Below are positions 50,514 to 60,936 of a stretch of DNA of 64,000 nt, in pieces; the stretch's first letter is position 1, and each line of letters opens with the position of its first letter. The DNA comes from Pleurotus djamor (taxonomy: Eukaryota; Basidiomycota; Agaricomycetes; Agaricales; Pleurotaceae). The translations under genes were made by a program, and so were the position numbers. Location of the stretch: positions 1 to 64,000 of the forward strand of contig JAPEVF010000004.1 in the NCBI GenBank assembly GCA_029747585.1. The letters run 5' to 3'. Under the pieces are notes generated by a model, which was not told the DNA's origin, searched no databases, and saw nothing but the letters and a program-made list of their open reading frames with translations.

Positions 50514-53095
50514 TCAAGTACTTTTAACTACGACATTAAGGTTATTCACTGCGTTCAAAACAGCCTTCAGGCCAGACTCTGTGATGTCAGTGTCTGCAGC
50601 AATACCCCAAGCGGAAGCTTTTTGGCCGTCTTTCTCATAGACGAGTTCAACATACGAAACAGCTGTGACCTCTGTTCCCTCTCCGATGGAGTGTTCTGAG
50701 TAGTCGCGGATCTGCAGAGAACCATCCAGTTGGGAATGTAAGGCGGACAATAGTGACGAGAGGGGGCCATTTCCCTGCCCAGTAACCTTCCTCGACTGTC
50801 CATCGAAGGCAAGCTCTCCACTAAGCTTCCTATGCCCGCCGCTGCCGACATGCTCGAATTCAATGGACTTCACGGTGAAGCGTGGTTCTTCCGCCGTGTC
50901 ATAGCGGTATGTGGATTTGAACAGCTTGACTAGGTTATCAACGGATATTTCCCCTCCGCATTCTCGAGCATGTCGCTGTACGACTTCAAAGAACGACGCT
51001 TGAAGCTTCCTTGGAAGTTCTAGCCCGAGCGAGTTGACCAATATGTCGGCGATATCTGCTTGGTCGGAGCGAGGGTTGTAACCCACCGTCAGCTTGAGCT
51101 CGGGTAGGTTACGATCACCAATGGCGCTGTTTACGGCACTCAATAGAGCGCGAAGACCCGAGGCAGCGATATCGGAGTCAACCCCAACACCCCACCACGA
51201 CTGGCTTGACTTGCGATCCGAGGAGGGCACCAGCTCGACGTATGAAGCAGCCTTTGATTCCTGTCCTTCAGCGATTGAGTGTTCGGTATATTCGCGAATA
51301 GATAGATGGATGTTCAATTGAGTGCGAAGAGCGTCAAGGAGGGCGGACAGAGGACCATTGCCATTGCCACGGAGGACACGTAGCTGACCATCGACGGATA
51401 GCGTTCCATCGAAGCGACGTTGCCCCTCGGCACCCTCGTCGCCAGACTCAGCATCCTGACCGTCGGAAGGCTCTGTTGAAACCTTGAAGTGGCGAAGAGA
51501 CAGACGGCCGGAGAACTTTCCGCCTCCATAGTGGTAAGTACTCCTGAAGGCGGTGGTGATGTCGTCGATGGTCATTTCTCGAGCCTCGCGATCGGCGATA
51601 GCCTGAACCACCTGATAGAAAGCGACTTGGAGTTTCCGTGGTAAGTCCAGACGTAGGTGTTGCTTGATGAGGTATGCAATTCCACCTTTCCCTGACTGTG
51701 AGTTGACACGAATAACGGCCTCGTAAGATTCGCCCAAGTCGGCCGGGTCCAGAGGCAAATACGGCACGTCCCAATATTGGGGCTCGCCTTTGGCAGCGGC
51801 CTCTGCGTGACGCTTGCGCTGGGCCTCGAAACCCTTTTTGATGGCATCCTGATGAGATCCAGAGAAAGCGGTAAAGACAAGTTCCCCTGCATACGGATGA
51901 CGGGGGTGAACAGGAAGGTCGTTACACTGCGTCACGACGTCGATAATAGATTGGATGTCGCTGAAATCAAGATTAGGGGGGATCCCTTGTGAATAAAGGT
52001 TCAAGGCCAAATTGACAAGATCGACGTTTCCGGTACGTTCGCCATTGCCGAACAAACATCCTTCTATACGGTCACCCCCAGCCAGAACACCCAGTTCGGC
52101 CGAAGCGATTCCGGTACCTTGAAAACATGAGATCACTGCCGTCTCTAACACACATGGCGGGCAGCATACCTCGGTCATTGTGGGGGTGTAAAGATATGAT
52201 GACCTTCTCCCGTTCGGTGATATGTGTCATGAAATACTCGATCTAAAGCCCGAAATGAGTTTACTTGTCTTGCTTGTAGGACAACGACATACCTGGTCGG
52301 CATAGTGGTTTGGTGGAGCTATCTCGACAGTAGATGGCAGATTGAATATGATGCGGTCATCCCCAGCGCCAGCTTTACCCCAAGCTGCCTTCACCGCCTC
52401 GCAAACTTCAACAGCGAATTCTGGTTCGGTCTGAGTGAACGTTTCTGGGCTGTATTCAAACCTGAATTGCGTGCCGTACTTCGCGGTGCATTCCTCCGTC
52501 AGTTGGCGGACTAGCTTAGTGTGTGTCGTCGCAAGTTCGATCGTTTTCTCTTTCGAGTTTCCAAAGACGACATTCCTGAAAGTGTGTGATGTTGCATTGT
52601 ACATATGTAGAATCGCTTTCTTCGTGCCGGCGACGGAGTCAATAGTCCGTTTGATAAGATCTGCTCGGGCGGGTGTTAGAACCTACGAGATGACCATGTC
52701 TCATCAGTGACGGCGAACGGGGTGCGTGGTTCTGAAGCTCACCTGAACCCAAACATCGTCCGGTACTTCATTGTTTTCGATCAATCCACGAACAAAATTG
52801 AAGTCCGTGTCACTAGCGGCGGGGTATGCCACTTCGATCTCCTTTAATCCACACTTTACCAGCTGCCTAAAGAAGGTGGTTTTCTGCTCGATGGTCATTG
52901 GGTTTGCCAGAGCCTGGTTTCCATCACGAAGGTCGGTCGACAGCCAAATGGGGGCCTTGGTGAACGTTTTAGATGGCCATTGACGGTTCGGAATGTCCAA
53001 TGGCTTGTATGGCTTGTACTTTTGCGAGGGCTCTGCGCTGTGCGGATGTCAGAGATGATAGGATGTTGACAAGACGGTACTTGCAGCATAGGCAT
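50514..53095 (-). CDS. LEU4: 2-isopropylmalate synthase with two tandem LeuA dimer (regulatory) domains
   Basis: The short first exon (MPM plus CT) at 53095-53085 is followed by a GC-AG intron, then [20 protein letters not shown]. The TIM barrel has [16 protein letters not shown] (metal Asp and Arg), [38 protein letters not shown] (metal His pair) and [20 protein letters not shown]. After the linker there are two related regulatory domains, about 51680-51085 and 51065-50514, each with LPRKLQxxFxxVVQ, a GNGPLSxLLxAL segment and an EHSIxEGxE motif. The enzyme joins acetyl-CoA to 2-oxoisovalerate to start leucine synthesis, and its C-terminal domain normally senses leucine. Total about 850 residues against about 620 in yeast, the excess being the second domain. 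Confidence 0.95.
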
Positions 53096-53279
53096 TGTTA
53101 TTATAAAAGAGAGAACAAGGGGCGATCAAGAAAAAAAATCGGATGAAGGAGATCGCCTGGACTTTTTAAGCGTAAAATGGCCAGCATGACGACAGTTTTA
53201 TGGCAAGCAAGTCGATAATGTGACTCATTTTAATTCCGATGGACCATCGATTAGGCCGACGAACTCTCCGTCTCCTCTC
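53096..53279. promoter_or_regulatory. Divergent promoter region of LEU4 and the glutamyl-tRNA synthetase gene
   Basis: 184 bp between the start codons. It includes a TATAAAA at 53102-53108 on the plus strand and an A-run near 53131. No leucine-type (Leu3) site could be recognised with confidence. Confidence 0.4.
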
Positions 53280-55966
53280 ATGGCTACCTTGACTTTGTCC
53301 TCGAAGAGGAGCCCTTTCCCCTTCGCTGCCATTGCTATAGCCTCATATACCGGAAAGGCAGAGCTTAACTTTGATGAACAAGCAAAGGACGTTACGCTGC
53401 AACAAGATGATACCCAGATCACAGACGAGGCTGAGATTGTAAAGGCTCTAGCAAAATCCGGAGGTCTTGCAGAGGACAGTGTAAAGGTTGCCGTTTCTCC
53501 AGTAATAAATCAGTGTTTCTGTTTGACTGATGCAATGCCTAGACACCATCGTTCTTTGCCCAGGCGGTTCGTTTGACCACGCTGACCACGTTCACTGACA
53601 TCGTGTCCGCCCTCGACTCGCTTGATGATCACCTTGCCTTCCGCACGTTTCTCGTGGGTCATCATATCACTGCTGCCGACTGGATGGTCTGGGGTGCTCT
53701 CAAAGGTATATGTCGTCCGTGTGCACATGCAAGCATATCACCTAACTCCTAGGAACAGGGAATATCAAGGCGTTCGGTCTGCTGAAGAATAACGGCCATC
53801 CTCATATCTCCAGATGGTTTTCTCATCTTGAATCGCTCCCTTCCACACAGTCCGCTCTTGCCTCCGTATCAAATGCAAAATCTAGCAAGGCCCGATCAAA
53901 TAAAACCGCCGCCGGCTTCGCGCTTGGACTGCAAGGTGCAAAGGAGGGAGAGGTTGTGACACGGTTCCCACCGGAACCGAGTGGCTATCTACACATTGGC
54001 CACGCAAAAGCTGCGATCTTGAATCAGTATTTTGCCAAAATGTACAAGGGCAAGATGCTCATTCGATTCGATGATACTAATCCATCTAAGGAGAGGGTGA
54101 GTGTTTCTGTCTCCGTACCCCGTTCTTTCTCTCATCGGTCATGCAGACCGAGTTTGAAGAAACAATTCTCGAAGACCTCAAACTTATGGACATCCATGGC
54201 GATGCTGTCTCGCACACGTCTGATTACTTCGATCAGTTGTATGAACTCGCTATCAAAGTCATCAAATCAGGACATGCATACGCCGATGATACCGAACAGG
54301 CTCAGGTTTGTCATTATCATCTCACATTCTGGCTCTATGTTGCCGAATAGACACTCAACCCCTTTCAGATGCGCGATGAACGGATGAACGGTGTGGCATC
54401 AAAACACCGAGATGATTCAGTCGAGGACAACCTCAAGCACTTTGAAGAAATGACTAAGGGAACACCAGAGGGATTGAGATGGTGTCTTCGTGCTAAAATC
54501 AGCGTCGACAACCCCAACAAGGCCATGCGCGATCCGGTCATCTACCGATGCAATCTACTACCCCATCATCGCACTGGGTATGCAATATCCGTAATGCGTC
54601 GGTTTCACCTTACTAACTCAATCCTTAGCGACAAATGGAAGGTCTATCCTACTTACGATTTCGCCTGCCCGATCGTAGATTCATTGGAAGGCGTTACCCA
54701 TGCTCTGAGGACCAACGAATATCGTGATCGTAACGCGCAGTATCACTGGATGATCGAAGCCCTTGGAATTCGGGCTGTCAATATCTGGGACTTCAGCCGA
54801 CTCAACTTTGTTTACACACTCTTGTCGAAACGCAAACTACATTGGTTTGTAGACAACAAGCTCGTCCGTGGCTGGGATGACCCCCGTTTCCCTACTGTCC
54901 GAGGTAGGTCATAGGATACCGAACATCTGCGGCAAGTTTGACATTTCTCTTAGGTATCCGTAGACGTGGTCTTACTGTCGAGGCCCTTACCCAGTACATG
55001 TTGCTCCAAGGCCCCTCTCAAGCAGTTGTCTCCCTGGAGTGGGATTCCATATGGGCTATTAACAAGAAGATCATTGACACTTTCGCTCCTCGCCACTGGG
55101 CCCTCTTGAAGGAGAAATTGTCAGTGGCCACCATAAGTGTCAGTGATGAAGGCGCACATCTAACCTTCACCCTGCAGAGTTCCCGTCACAATCAATGGCG
55201 GTCCTTCAGCTCCGGAAGTCAAAACACTCCCTAAACACAAGNAAAAATGCTGATGTTGGAGAAAAGAAGACCGTTTACACTTCCACGATATTCGTTGAAC
55301 AGGTTGACGCTGCTTCGTTTGAGGATCAAGAAGAGGTTTGCCGTTTCGATCGATTCCCACCCAGTACTTATCATATTTCCACAGATCACACTCATGGACT
55401 GGGGTAATGCCATCGTTCGTAAGAGCACCAAAAACGATACCGGCGACGTCACCGCCCTTGAAATGGACCTCAATCTGGAAGGTGACTTCCGTAAGACGAA
55501 GAAGAAAATCACCTGGCTTGCTCAACCTACCGAGGAGCATCCCTTGGTCGATGTTGTCCTTCTCGACTACGACTACCTGATCACTAAGAAGAAACTGGAA
55601 GAAAACGATAATGTAGCTGACTTCGCCACCCCAGTCACCGAGTTCGCCGAGGATGCTGTGGCAGACGCCAATGTCAAGGACTTGAAGAAGGGTGATATCA
55701 TGCAATTTGAGAGGAAAGGCTATTTTTCCTTCGATGGTGCCAACGAAGACGGAAAGCTCGCATTCATCAAGATCCCTGATGGCAAAGCTGCGAGCTTGGC
55801 CAGTAAGGCTGCTGTTCCTCAAGCTGAGGCCGTCAAAGCACCAGCAGACGCGAAAGCTGGTGAATGGAAGTCACCGATGTACCATATGGACAGCATCTGC
55901 GGTGATGACATCGCACCGCCCGTGGACATCAAAATGTATAAAATAGACAGTCTGTATAGCTCATGA
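53280..55966 (+). CDS. GUS1: Cytosolic glutamyl-tRNA synthetase
   Basis: Start [17 protein letters not shown], a GST-like N-terminal domain ([34 protein letters not shown]), then a basic linker. The catalytic core has [20 protein letters not shown] with the HIGH motif, [13 protein letters not shown], and [19 protein letters not shown] with the LSKRK form of KMSKS. The C-terminal tRNA-binding part includes [16 protein letters not shown] and ends [12 protein letters not shown] single N at 55242 puts the reading frame out of step. Dropping it restores [12 protein letters not shown], so it is most likely a surplus base. A GTCAGT intron near 55119 joins LKEKL to [18 protein letters not shown]. Eukaryotic class I synthetase, length about 730 residues. 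Confidence 0.93.
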
Positions 55967-57424
55967 ACGGGTCGTAATGTGTTCGAAAAAAGTGGGGTTA
56001 TAATATTATGTAAATGTACAACAATTGAGCGAGGGGTTTGTAGCTAGAGAATTACAAGAATTACTACACCGCCAGTGGCTGAGGACCTTGGACCAATATC
56101 CCAGCGATCATCTTTTCGGATCCAACCGCTGAGATCCCACGACCTCTTGAGGACATCCCAGGATGTTGAAACATCGAATCCTTTAACATCCACGGATGGT
56201 CAATCCTCCGGAGGTCGCCAGCGTATATCCTGGGGATATCCTACAGTTCATTGCACGGACAGCGGGCAAAGGTCTTACTGAGGTCGGGTAGGCATTACAC
56301 AATGGGTTTATCGAGGTTGCCATGATGTTCACATCACAGGATGGGTTCCGATAAAAATAGAATGAAAACTGTCATTTATTCACAATACAAAAATACAGAT
56401 TTACATAAGGATGGCTACACGTCGAAAAACTCATATACAAGCCTACAGTAAGTCCATCAATACTGGAACTCGCGCAAATGGGGGTTATGAGGGATAGGTG
56501 AGATGTAAGAGCGTGACGAGCTACGTTGGGGTGGTCAAAGAGGGTTAGGCTGGCGTACCAAAATTGCGGGGACCTATCAACTTGAGTTTGGACTGCAGCG
56601 GAGAAGGACGAGTTAGAGAAAGGGAGCAGTCGGAATGAATGGAAAACTCACATGGTGAATGAGTCCAGCGTAAAGCGGACAAACTCGACGTCGACGCGCT
56701 ACGTGTGGAGAGTTCAGCTCAGTCGGAAGATGGACTGGTATGAAAGACTCACCAGAAGGATGTTGGAGCGTTGGCCGTGAATGTTTGAGCGCTGTCGTGT
56801 TGAGGCCGTTGAGGGTTTGAANNTGNNTGNAACCCCCAAGTGACTCCGAGCCTTGGAACGTTGACTGGTTGGGAAAAGAAAGGATGGGGAGTAGGGAGGT
56901 TGTACAGTGACAACTTCGGATTCAAGGGACGATGGCGAAGCTTGGTCTTGAATCCGATGCCTCAGCGACCACTGAGAGGAACTTGGTGGGACTCCGAAGT
57001 TGTGCGAACGTGCAGATGTCGGAGGAAGGAGGAACTTGAGTTGAACTTGGAAAAAAAGACTGTCGAACCATTTTACTCATGCATCACGTGGATAACTAGG
57101 GGCTGCTGGCTGACCCCTTAACAACGTCCATTGCGTTGACTTCGCGCTCTCTCCTCCTTTGGTGCACCCAAAGTACTTGTTTCGTGTATGGGGGTGGATT
57201 GAAACCTTTCAAGATTGTTTCTTCCTGATCCGCACTGAGAACTCTGAACATCCCACCGTCCTCCGGCTGCACCAACCTTGGATATCCCAGGGATGTCCTC
57301 GGATATTTCGCAATTCCTCCCTGCGATGTTCAGGGTGGGAGGTCAAAGGCACAACCGCTCGATATTTACGGGATATATTTTCTGAGGCCCAAATTACATC
57401 ATTCGGAAATATCCTAGCGCGGAC
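55967..57424. other. Long intergenic region, GUS1 to UCH fragment, with possible minus-strand exons
   Basis: About 1.46 kb with no recognised gene. On the minus strand, three short exon-like pieces can be spliced by GT-AG introns (a piece ending near 56754 at tctg/gtgag, about 56702-56654, and about 56596-56580), giving RVDVEFVRFTLDSFT, but the end and start are not resolved and a cluster of Ns (56822-56830) sits in the way. Two clusters of GGATAT, GGATGT and GATATTT words lie at 56140-56250 and 57270-57420. Otherwise nothing recognisable. Confidence 0.35.
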
Positions 57425-57772
57425 CTGGAAAGTTGGTGGTGTAGTGAAGGCGGGGCTGCCGCTGCCGCCCTGAGCTTGGCCGGCTCGGTTACTGAGAACC
57501 TCTCAGCCTTGAAGGAAGCTGCGGAGACAATAGCTGGTGCTCCAAAGGAAAGCACGGGAATGCGGCTGGTAGAACTTGACGGTGACAGGGCAGGTCCTTA
57601 TGATCGAGGTGAATGCAAGGATGTTCTGCTGGTACGTATTAGTATTGTCATCCTTTCGATCCGTCATTCAAGTTGTCTGTAGGATGCGGTTCGCTATATC
57701 AAAGAGCACTATATTGCGTTCTCACCTGCGGATATTCGATTCAATATCCTCGCGTTAGCTCCTCCTTCGTAG
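57425..57772 (+). pseudogene. 3' fragment of a ubiquitin C-terminal hydrolase gene (copy a)
   Basis: Only the last two exons are present. From about 57443 the frame reads SEGG, an Ala-rich stretch, LKEAAETIAGAPKESTGMRL and VELDGDRAGPYDRGECKDVL. A GT-AG intron (57631-57681) follows, then DAVRYIKEHYIAFSPADIRF and NILALAPPS-stop at 57770-57772. The sequence is closely similar to the ends of the two UCH genes at 60.9-63.7 kb, and it keeps the same intron, so it arose by DNA duplication and not by retrotransposition. No catalytic Cys exon lies upstream: the 5' side is unrelated sequence. It cannot encode an active hydrolase. Confidence 0.8.
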
Positions 57773-58567
57773 AACTCTTTGAAACTGACGATAAATAATA
57801 GCTCGAGTGTATGAACCCAAAGATTGGCTGCCGCGCGCGCAAGCTATGGTGCAGATCCAGATAGATTTCCATCGGGTTGACCTCGGATCTTCGGGATGGC
57901 TGGTACTCGGTGCGTCGAAGTTACAGAGACACGCCAACCAAGAAGTAAACGTGACTGCGATGATCCTGTTCATGAATTGCGTGACGGCGTGACGTATTGG
58001 GCAGTTCCAACTGCCAGCACGTTTTACACAGTGAAGGCAATTGGGCAACTCAGTCCACTGAATAGCCCAAGAGCATTTCCCCCTTCACTCTGAGGCCCAA
58101 CTTCAGCCTTCAATCGTTTCCTTGATGCGCCTTGCGCAAAGGACCAGTCGGGATGACCAGATCGGTAATGCGATTGACGAGCAAAGATGAACCGAGAGGA
58201 GCGCAGGATGAGTGGATAGATAGATTAAGTTGACACTCATGCTTAGGAAGCAAACAGTTACGAAAATGAATGAAACCCGTATGGTACAGTGGGGGGACAG
58301 AGAAGGCGTTCGTTCCTGCGTCTGAGATATTGCATATGTAAATGATGTAGATGGTGACGAAGACGTTGATAGAGGGCGAAGGATATGAGTAGGTAAACTG
58401 AGCATGATAGATGCGGAAAAGAAAGCATAAAGTTGAGAAGAAAAATGCAGGCGTACAACAATAATTTCCGATGATGACAGAAACATAGGAATAATAGTGG
58501 ACAAGGTAGACGGCATCCATACACTGGATGCTTGCCGTACCTCCGAAGTAACACCTACAGAACGACA
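57773..58567. other. Intergenic region with only long but unconvincing frames
   Basis: 795 bp. Three overlapping minus-strand frames (58103-58568) have Cys/Tyr/Ile-rich, protein-unlike composition and no domain; they overlap the likely 3' UTR of the next minus-strand gene. Nothing else identified. Confidence 0.45.
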
Positions 58568-59345
58568 TCAGTCGTCGGGACCTGAAACCGGAGAGTGAGG
58601 CGTTAGTAAAGCGAAGGCCGGCAAGAAGTAAACCCGATGGAAGGGGCCTGAGTCTGGAGAAATTTTCTCACCGAAAAGGCCAGCACGAGGAGCCGGGGAC
58701 TGAGGGCCAGGACTCGAAGGAGCGATGGGGGGAGCGAGGTGTGGGTTGGCTAGAAGCGTGGGACCATAAGTTCGCCGCGATCAAGTAAATACAGGCAGAG
58801 TGAGGACATACGTCTCCACTGGGCCCAAGAAGGCATATTTGCTCTGGGGGGCGCCATAGGCGGTGGAGGAGTGGGGCGTCGGCGCGGGCAAAGCCTTTGG
58901 TGCCTTTGGGCCGCGGCGTTCAGGGCGTTTATGGACGACTCTCCATCCTGGTCTTGCTGGAGCGAGGTCTTCCGGCGGTGGTGGAGGCGCTTCAGCAGGA
59001 GGTTCCTCTGGTCCTTGAATGGCCTTTGGATGCCATTCCGGGGCGTATTCGCCGCCGCCGCCATGTTTGGATTTCACGGCCATGAGTTCAGCTATCTCAC
59101 TGTCCAGTGTAATTCAGCTGCAGTAGTCCTCGGAGGTGAGCATGCCATTGGGACGCACAATTGAAGAGCCCTGCGCTCATCTCGTAGCTTTCCAACTTCG
59201 TCGAGGAGGATGCGGACTTCTGCAGCCAAGGCCTTGCTGAAATCGTTCAAGTATCTATGAAAGGAAGATTGAATACGAGAGATCAAAGCAGGTCATAGGC
59301 AGTAAAGTCGTACTTTGGTGGTGCGCCGTAGTTCTTGGAGGTCAT
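58568..59345 (-). CDS. Hypothetical coiled-coil and proline-rich protein
   Basis: Exon 1 at 59345 reads MTSKNYGAPP. Splicing gives KYLNDFSKALAAEVRILLDE, VGKLRDERRALQ and FEIAELMAVKSKHGGGG, an alpha-helical coiled-coil segment. It is followed by a Pro/Ala-rich stretch (EEPPAEAPPPPPEDLAPA) and a basic GWRVVHKRPERRGPKAP. A strong donor GTATGT at about 58811 leads to one or two more exons, the last of which probably ends AGLFGPDD-stop at 58568, but the phase of that junction is not settled. About 170 residues. I do not recognise the family. The position, divergent from an F-box-like gene, gives no clue to function. Could be a fungal-specific adaptor, but that is conjecture. Confidence 0.55.
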
Positions 59346-59508
59346 CGTCGATGATATCGAAGGGAAATGAGATAAGTAGTGGTCAAACAGGGATGATGGG
59401 TGAGGTCAAGAACCACACCGTGGGCGCTTGGAGGTTCGTGGCCTGCTGGCTCATTAGCGCCCAAACACCTCTTTCCTCCTACCGTTTACAAACGCCAAAG
59501 TCAAGTCG

Positions 59509-60660
59509 TTGCCATTGAATTCGTTCATGGTTCCACCTGAACTTCTAAGGGCTATTGCGGACTTTTTTGAGCCAGACAACAAGTCCCTTCTGCTCGATTT
59601 CTGCATCGTATCACGCGCTTTCCATGCGATTGCAGAACCACTTCTGTACCAGGTCGTTCGTCTCAGTGATACGGAGGCTCCGACGAGTCAGCGCGAAGAT
59701 AAACGTATCCAGCAATTTTACTCGAGGATAGCCCAAAACAGCGAACTTAGCTCTTATGTCCATACTTTCATACTCTCAATCGAAGCGCCGACGCCCACGA
59801 ATGAACTTGTCTTAGAAATCCTGAAGCGACTGGATCAACTGCAGGTTTTCGTGCTTCGATGGCCACGCAGGCAAACACCTTTTAGGTCTTGGGCATCTCA
59901 CATTGCTCCCTGTCAACTGTCTACGTTCGCTTGGACTGGATGCCCACTACCAGAGGAAGAGAGAGATTTCCTCGCGTTCTTGCAATCCCAACATCAGATC
60001 CAATGCCTAGAAATCAATGTTTCCTACGCCATCCCAACCCTTCCACCATTCACGCTTCCTTATCTCAGGAAGATCTTCGTGCATGACTGGGAGTCTGCCT
60101 TTCGACTTCTTGCTCGACGATCCATAACCCATTTCGGCGTTTGGAGGTTGCGCCCGATGCTTTCGGTCCCTTCAGAATCTGTATCAGAGCTGCTCAGGCT
60201 CTCGGGCGTACAATACCTGACTGTCTATCAAGAAACGCAACCGGGCACGGCAGTTTCGTTCGCGCGGTGGCTGCCTGACTTGGTATGCCTGTCTTTTTAC
60301 CCGCTCCAGGTAAGTTTCCGCATCCCCGCACTTGAAACCGGAATTGAAGCAACTCCACAGATGCCGTCCTGCGGCTATGTCCGGAGCGAAGTATCGGTGC
60401 TCGAGCACCATCAACGCCTAGTGTACCTGCGTCTACACCACAGTCAAAGCTGGGGCGGTTTCCTCAGCGTACAGATCGTTCAATCGTTTTTCGAGGCTAT
60501 CCCCTCCCTTCGGATTATTGACTACATCAGGAGCGAAACGATCGACAGATATGGCAAAGACTGTCGTTCAGCTCCATTAGAACTGCCTCTTGATGCGCTA
60601 GATGTGTGGCCTTCGGAGGAGGAGTTTCAACGCATCCTGTCAAGGAACGGCACGCAGTGA
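59509..60660 (+). CDS. F-box-like protein, single exon
   Basis: 383 residues in one exon. The N-terminus MVPPELLRAIADFFEPDNKS and LLDFCIVSRAFHAIAEPLLY match the F-box-like pattern (LPPELLxxIxxxL ... CxxVSRxFHxxAxPxLY) seen in hundreds of Agaricomycete genes. The remainder has irregular leucine-rich segments (LPYLRKIFVHDW, VQYLTVYQ, LVYLRLHHSQSW) as in F-box/LRR substrate receptors. A ubiquitin-ligase adaptor role is inferred from the F-box. The start may be 59509 (MPLNSF) or 59527 (MVPPEL). Gene families of this kind expand and decay quickly, and no orthologue can be named. Confidence 0.75.
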   Translation: MPLNSFMVPPELLRAIADFFEPDNKSLLLDFCIVSRAFHAIAEPLLYQVVRLSDTEAPTSQREDKRIQQFYSRIAQNSELSSYVHTFILSIEAPTPTNELVLEILKRLDQLQVFVLRWPRRQTPFRSWASHIAPCQLSTFAWTGCPLPEEERDFLAFLQSQHQIQCLEINVSYAIPTLPPFTLPYLRKIFVHDWESAFRLLARRSITHFGVWRLRPMLSVPSESVSELLRLSGVQYLTVYQETQPGTAVSFARWLPDLVCLSFYPLQVSFRIPALETGIEATPQMPSCGYVRSEVSVLEHHQRLVYLRLHHSQSWGGFLSVQIVQSFFEAIPSLRIIDYIRSETIDRYGKDCRSAPLELPLDALDVWPSEEEFQRILSRNGTQ

Positions 60661-60936
60661 AGTGCCGCCACGGAGAGAGAAAGGCTCAGCATGCTTGACT
60701 GGACTTGTTGAGTGGATAGAAGCACGTCTAGGCATGTAGGAGATCCATCTTCCCTCTTCCAGCAGAGTGGTATAGCTTTGCTTCAGCTTCACTACAGTCT
60801 CAGTATCCAATTTCCATCGTGCGCTGCGTGGAAACCTCGTCTCGCAGCGGTCACATGATCAAATGAACGCGCGTCGAACTTGAGTCAGAATCTTAGACGC
60901 CTTTTGCAGCTTTCTTACTCGAACTTTATTGCTATC

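Noticed and set aside
57159..57473. Plus-strand frame of 104 codons before the UCH fragment
   Set aside because: It runs across the repeat-like GGATAT cluster in a frame different from the UCH fragment and shows no protein-like conservation.
58103..58568. Three overlapping minus-strand frames of up to 152 codons
   Set aside because: Composition is Cys/Tyr/Ile-rich with no domain, they overlap one another in different frames, and the region fits the 3' UTR of the upstream gene.
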